Below, piece by piece: positions 59,583 to 64,000 of a DNA stretch of 64,000 nt. The notes below the pieces were generated by a model, which was given only the letters and a program-made list of their open reading frames with translations, did no database searches and had not been told where the DNA came from. Both the position numbers and the translations under genes were made by a program. Position 1 is the first letter of the stretch. Every line of letters begins with the position of its first letter. Source of the stretch: Apostichopus japonicus (lineage: Eukaryota > Echinodermata > Holothuroidea > Aspidochirotida > Stichopodidae); NCBI RefSeq assembly GCF_037975245.1, contig NC_092576.1, positions 17,070,111 to 17,134,110 of the forward strand. Reading direction: 5' to 3'.

Positions 59583-59714
59583 ATCACCGAGATGAAGATA
59601 TCGGAAACGTTGACCTTGATCACGAGAACGTCTCGACAAAGCCGTCGTCCTTTCAGAGTAGACGGGATATGTCCCATTCCGATACAGATGTTGCCAAGAA
59701 AGATAATGAAAAAG
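59583..59714 (+). CDS. Array exon 22 (type D, 44 codons, last)
   Basis: Open, splice sites intact. DHRDEDIGNVDLDHENVSTK then SRRDMSHSDTDVAKKDNEK. Ends in phase 1, compatible with the acceptor at 61,762. Confidence 0.75.
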
Positions 59715-61762
59715 GTTTGTAACCGAACCAAAACTTAATCTTGTTAAAGTACGTAAGAAACAGTTATGGTTCTTACTGTGAATATGGTAGAGACAGCCAC
59801 GGCATTGCGTGGATATTGAAAGAAGGGAGTATGAAGATGTTACCATTCAAAGGGGGTTTGGGAGTAAGAGAGGCTTTGGTTAATCCCACATTAGGGAGGA
59901 CACTTGTATTTGATGACGACACATGTTTAGAGACGACTGGCTGTGTTCCAGTCTGATACCGTACAATTATTGTCAACCGGGATCTTGACAAAACCGAAAT
60001 TGTAACCGAAAAAAATCGGTAAATCGTGTTAATGAAATTGTGGCGCTTTTAATTTTAACGTGGTGGAGAAATGGACGGAGGGTGTGAGATGGAATCTGTT
60101 AGAATGTAGGCTAGGGTTGGTGGGTGAGGGGGGGGGCAACAAATAAGCAGAGTAAGGGTTTTAAAGAAAGTTACCATTGTAATCCATACAATCATTTATC
60201 CAAATGGAGAAAATGGCAATCATTTTGCTGTGGTCAGTCAGTGAACAATGTAGTCTGCATAAACACGTATGTGAACAAGTGTTTCATTACATCGGGGGAG
60301 GGGCAGGGTTGGGCCCAAAAGACTGAATTCAGCCAAAATCCTGTGATTGTATTCTGTCCTATTGTATGTAATGTAGATTGGGCTTTGCTGGTGTATGCAT
60401 ACTGTATGTATGCAGTGTTTTATTGAGGTCATTCCTGTATTAAACTTGGAAAATCAATTGTGATTGAGCATCTCTGCCTGTCACAAACTATTTTCTCCAA
60501 TGCAAACGCAGGATGTTGATTTTGTGTAGTTTGCAGACAGGCAAGTTTTTTTAAATATTAAAATCAACATTTTGTGTTCATGTAATCTGACTAACTTATT
60601 GTTTCGTCAGACTCTATCAAACATTCATATTTTGTTTCTGTACTGTAGAGTGTCGAAACGCAAATCGATCGTAAACTACCGTACTTGGCCAGTATGTTAT
60701 GTAGTTACAGTTTTTGACTTTAAAACCTCAAAAAAGGGGGAATATAAAATTATAAAAAAAATGATGTAAAATGATGCATTGTGAGGGCATATTTAGAATA
60801 TGAAATAGATGAAAAAATGTCTAATATTACACAAGGTTTTTCTAATAAATACTTTTTGTAAGAATTATAAGCGGGTGTACAGATGTAGTAGTGTTCTAAT
60901 TCTTCCCCTGCTACATGCAAAATATCCCAGTACTGAACCATTTACCTTGACTAACAATAGAAACTAGGGGCAAAGGCCTCCTACACCCTCTTTGAATGAA
61001 TTTGACACATAGTCAGTACAAGGTTCTACAAATTTCTGTGAAGGTCAAAGGACGTTTGAGGTAAAAAAAAGTTGAAAACGTTTGCAAGATAAATATACAG
61101 TTAAAAGTAAACATTTACATTAGGTCTATAGTAATGCAAGGACCTCAAAGATTACTTGTGAGTAAATTTAAACAAAATTGTAACGTGTTTCACTTTCCCA
61201 TCTTTGTCATCATCTTTTTTTGTCCTTGTGAAACGTCTTATTTTTCATCTGCAGTTTTTACTGCCATTTGATGTTGACAAAATAATAATTTCATATTATC
61301 TGATCATACATTCATAACTATAAAAAATATGTTTTCGTAGACCAACAGAGTGCAAAACTCCCATCTTGTGTAATCTCTATACTCTATATATAATGTGTGG
61401 CAACATCTTACTAAGTTCAAGAATATTGTGTTTACAGTTTATATTATGTGTACCCAATATAAAATGAATCAAGAAATAAATAAATCCTGTGACCGTCTTG
61501 GTTTATTTTATATTGAGGCGACACTTTCTTGTGAGGACTGACAATTACTGTGAAATATGACAATTACACGCAAATGGTACCAATTATGCATTAACCTTCA
61601 TTTGATGATGATATCCTGCATTATATGTAGTATACATGTGTCCATTGCAATGTTATGATACATTATACGAGCTAGGTTTGGAATAACTGACTAAAATGAA
61701 AAAGCTGCAACATGAATCTACATAAAGACAAATGGCATATGTTCCCTTTTTCTATCTATCAG
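59715..61762 (+). other. Proposed last intron between array and Ubl exon; no other gene
   Basis: About 2 kb starting with the usual unit intron (to about 60,060), then unrelated AT-rich sequence. It ends CCCTTTTTCTATCTATCAG, a good 3' splice site. No array exon is recognisable in it. Confidence 0.5.
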
Positions 61763-64000
61763 AAATGGATCAGAAAAATAGTGCACACAGCAACAGTGAA
61801 TCCACAACACAGGTTTCTCAAAAGAAAACAGAGGAACAGCAGGAATGCACAACTGACAATCTGCAGGAGAAAACTCCTAACCAGAATCTTTCCTATGACA
61901 AATACCGATCGAGTAAAGATGTTTGCAGTGTCAAATATGTCGATGATCCAGTTGGGTGTACTACACTGGTTTCCAATCAACATCATTGGTCTAATCACGA
62001 CCTTCATCTACAAGAGAACATCCCTAAGCTGCATTCCTCGTGGGACAAACACTCGCCAAATTTTGATGACGCAGATGCAAGACTGAGTATGATGGCAATA
62101 AATACACCTGAATCCAATGGGACAGAGCTTCCCAAAGATCGTACCATCTCACTTTGCATCCAGGCTGCAGATCGGAATTTTCAACTCCATGTACAGCTAA
62201 GTGATACTATTGATCAGTTAAAACATCAACTTGAAGTTGTTACACATATTCCTTCTAACATCCAGCGCCTCTTTTATTGTGGGATGCTATTACGATACAA
62301 TTATACTCTTGCAAATTATGAGATCAAAGACAATTCATCTGTGCAACTACTGTCAGTTACACAGATCTTGATCTTTTACATAAACTTGTACGGTGATAAA
62401 CTGTCCCTAGGAGTTTATTCAACCGATTCCATTGGAAGTATTGTATCCATGATTGAATGTCAAGAATCACTGAGTAGAGGTCAGCATTGCTTAATGCTTT
62501 TTGATAGGGAGTTGGAAAAAGAGAAGTCACTAAGATATTATAACATCCAGGACGAATCCATCTTACAGCTCCAACCAATCCTGCTAGAAAGTATACGGAT
62601 CCGTGTATTTGTTAATACTAGTAAGCAATTACTAATTGGGGCAGAACCAGAAGATAAAATTAGTGATGTGAAGTTCAAAATCCAAGATAAGGAAGGCATT
62701 CCTTACGGCCTCAAGCAAATTAACTTTGAAGGCAAACAGTTAGAAGATTCTAAACCTCTCTCTTATTACAATATTGGAAAAGGTAACATCAAATGTATTT
62801 ATTTCAGCTTACATGATATCATGAAGATTGAGATAAGAACTGCTTCTGGAAGTACAAGTACAATTGCAGTTAAAAATGATAACACCATCAAGGAGGTAAA
62901 ATCGAGGATTGAAGATTTTACAAACATACCCGAAGGGAAACAGCTCCTAATATTTGACGGAAAACAGTTACAAGATGAACTCACTCTCTCTGACTATAAT
63001 ATTGAGAACCAGAGTATTGTCAGTCTCGTAAACCTTCAACTTGGACTAAGACTAACCGTTACCATTTACAGGAAAAGTTTGATTGACAAGACTGTCACTT
63101 TCGTGATGGACACTTGTGCCACAGTGCAGGACTTGAAAGACACAGTCCAAGAAAATGCAGACATTCCTAGTGAGGAGCAAAGTCTTCTGTTCAATGATGA
63201 GTGCCTACTAGATGACAAATTACTTTCGGAATACAATATCAAAAATGGTAGCAATTTACCGTGTGTACTTGCAAAGACGGACGGTGTGCATGTTTTTTGT
63301 CGACACATTGAAAGATAAGATAGTTGTTCTTAATATTCGACCAAACGATACCATAGAGATGCTCAGATTAAAACTTCAAGGGATTTTGGCAACTTCTGCT
63401 AGTCTGTGCCTTTTCTACCAGAACAGTCAACTAGAAAATTATAAAACTTTAACAGACTACAACATATTCAACAAATCTGTCATTGTTGCTTATAGTTTGC
63501 GGCTCATTGTGAGGAAAAGTTCAGGCGCAAAAATTAGTCTTGATGTTGAACCTTCAGATACTGTTAGAAGTGTGAAAACTAGAATTCGAGATGAAGAGGG
63601 AATTCCCATTGATGAACAGTGGATTGACTTAGCAGGTGTGGAGTTACATGATGAAAGAACACTGTCATATTACCATGTTAAAAAACAGAGCATTATGCAT
63701 CTTCGTTTACGATGTTGTAACATAAAAATTTATGTGAGAACATCGACTAATAGAGCAATAATGCTCAAAGTTGAGCCTTCAGATACTATTGAAAATGTGA
63801 AATCCTATATTCACGACAAGGTAGGCATACCCACTCTTCAACAGAAGCTTACATTTGAAGGTAAACAATTAGAAGATAGCAGAACACTTTCTTTTTACAA
63901 TGTTTGTAAAGGGAAAGCTCTTTATTTGGTGTTACCGCCTATGGACATTTTTGTGCAAACAGTTTTTGGTAAAAAAATAACTCTGGAAGTTGATTTGTCG
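61763..64000 (+). CDS. Tandem ubiquitin-like-domain protein, at least 9 Ubl repeats (3' end outside window)
   Basis: The exon opens after a pyrimidine tract and CTATCAG. The phase-1 reading gives E-M-D-Q-K. Translation could instead begin at ATG 61,765, or at ATG 61,732 if the acceptor is not used. About 125 polar residues (Ser/Gln/Glu-rich) precede Ubl domains at about 62,140-62,358, 62,361-62,590, 62,590-62,810, 62,818-63,036, 63,043-63,270, 63,284-63,500, 63,500-63,713, 63,718-63,938 and 63,943 onward. Each has the ubiquitin pattern (TI..vK..I....gIP...q.L.f.gk.L.d...L..YnI...s...L). None ends in Gly-Gly, so cleavage to free modifiers is not expected. It may act as a scaffold that binds ubiquitin-recognising proteins. 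The frame breaks once at a T6 run near 63,291-63,296. Confidence 0.82.
63291..63318 (+). other. Apparent +1 frameshift at a T6 run in the Ubl exon
   Basis: The first frame runs ...[11 protein letters not shown] then stops at 63,316-63,318. The next frame carries [20 protein letters not shown] and stays open to the window end. Five Ts instead of six would join sixth-domain strands 1 and 2 exactly. Confidence 0.8.

Larger units (their letters stand above)
44923..59714 (+). repeat. Array of 22 exon-bearing tandem units (about 650-700 bp each)
   Basis: Every unit contains, in order: a T-rich stretch with 'tttgatgatccttgttacta', a 3' splice site (usually 'cgttcattag'), an exon of 126-132 nt, a donor (usually 'aaaggtttgtaacc'), then a conserved intron with 'gagaaacagccagtgctttg' and 'gagaagactggctgtgttcc' blocks. 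Exon starts are spaced 397-1,122 bp apart, most 640-710. All full exons are phase 1-1 and multiples of three, so any subset can be spliced in frame. Encoded repeats are hydrophilic and charged, without cysteine or hydrophobic segments, and probably disordered. No known domain was recognised. Confidence 0.88.

Noticed and set aside
45627-59991. Recurrent minus-strand ORFs in the array (60-170 codons, many starting M-Y-G-I-R-P-E-H-S-Q)
   Set aside because: They are antisense readings of the conserved intron block and exon. Frames and ends differ from unit to unit and run through splice sites, while the plus-strand exons keep one phase throughout.
61732-61762. ATG at 61,732 as the certain start of the Ubl gene
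   Set aside because: The encoded YVPFFYLSE comes from a pyrimidine tract ending in CAG, which looks like a 3' splice site. Kept only as an alternative.

Overview
The window is eukaryotic and AT-rich. It carries spliced genes with GT/AG introns, TA and CT/GA microsatellites, remnants of LINEs and Penelope-like elements, short inverted-repeat elements, THAP zinc-finger fragments and diverged ubiquitin-like repeats. Together these suggest an invertebrate animal, probably marine and possibly an echinoderm or other non-vertebrate deuterostome. The species assignment is inference.

Layout. 0-11 kb: repeat-rich DNA with a segmental duplication (about 1.7-3.8 kb copied at 4.7-6.4 kb), a frameshifted P2X7-C-like domain ORF converging on a THAP fragment (7.6-8.1 kb), and the tail of a LINE reverse transcriptase (8.7 kb). 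12.8-15.6 kb: a complete two-exon gene for a secreted, probably GPI-anchored orphan protein of 294 residues (+ strand). 16-22 kb: diverged tandem repeats and a decayed LINE on the minus strand. 22.97-32.03 kb: a complete seven-exon nicotinic-receptor-like (Cys-loop) subunit on the minus strand. It was reconstructed exon by exon with consistent phases, giving 438 residues. Its introns hold (TA)n arrays, a 1-kb purine/pyrimidine tract, a tRNA-like inverted-repeat element and a THAP-bearing insertion. 33-44 kb: mostly non-coding, with Penelope-like retroelement debris (RT, GIY-YIG), a MITE and two weak coding relics.

44.9-59.7 kb is the most unusual part. It is an array of 22 units of about 650-700 bp, each carrying one short exon of 126-132 nt (96 nt in one). 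All exons are phase 1-1 and encode a charged repeat of 42-44 residues. Sixteen exons are open with both splice sites, and six have visible lesions. The array leads with compatible phase into a large exon (61,763 to beyond the window end) encoding at least nine diverged ubiquitin-like domains with no Gly-Gly ends. I infer one long plus-strand gene, an exon-array N-terminus fused to a tandem Ubl C-terminus, but only transcript data can prove the join. The Ubl exon has one apparent frameshift at a T6 run.

The receptor subunit, the GPI protein and the array/Ubl gene look functionally unrelated. No operon-like logic is expected or seen.
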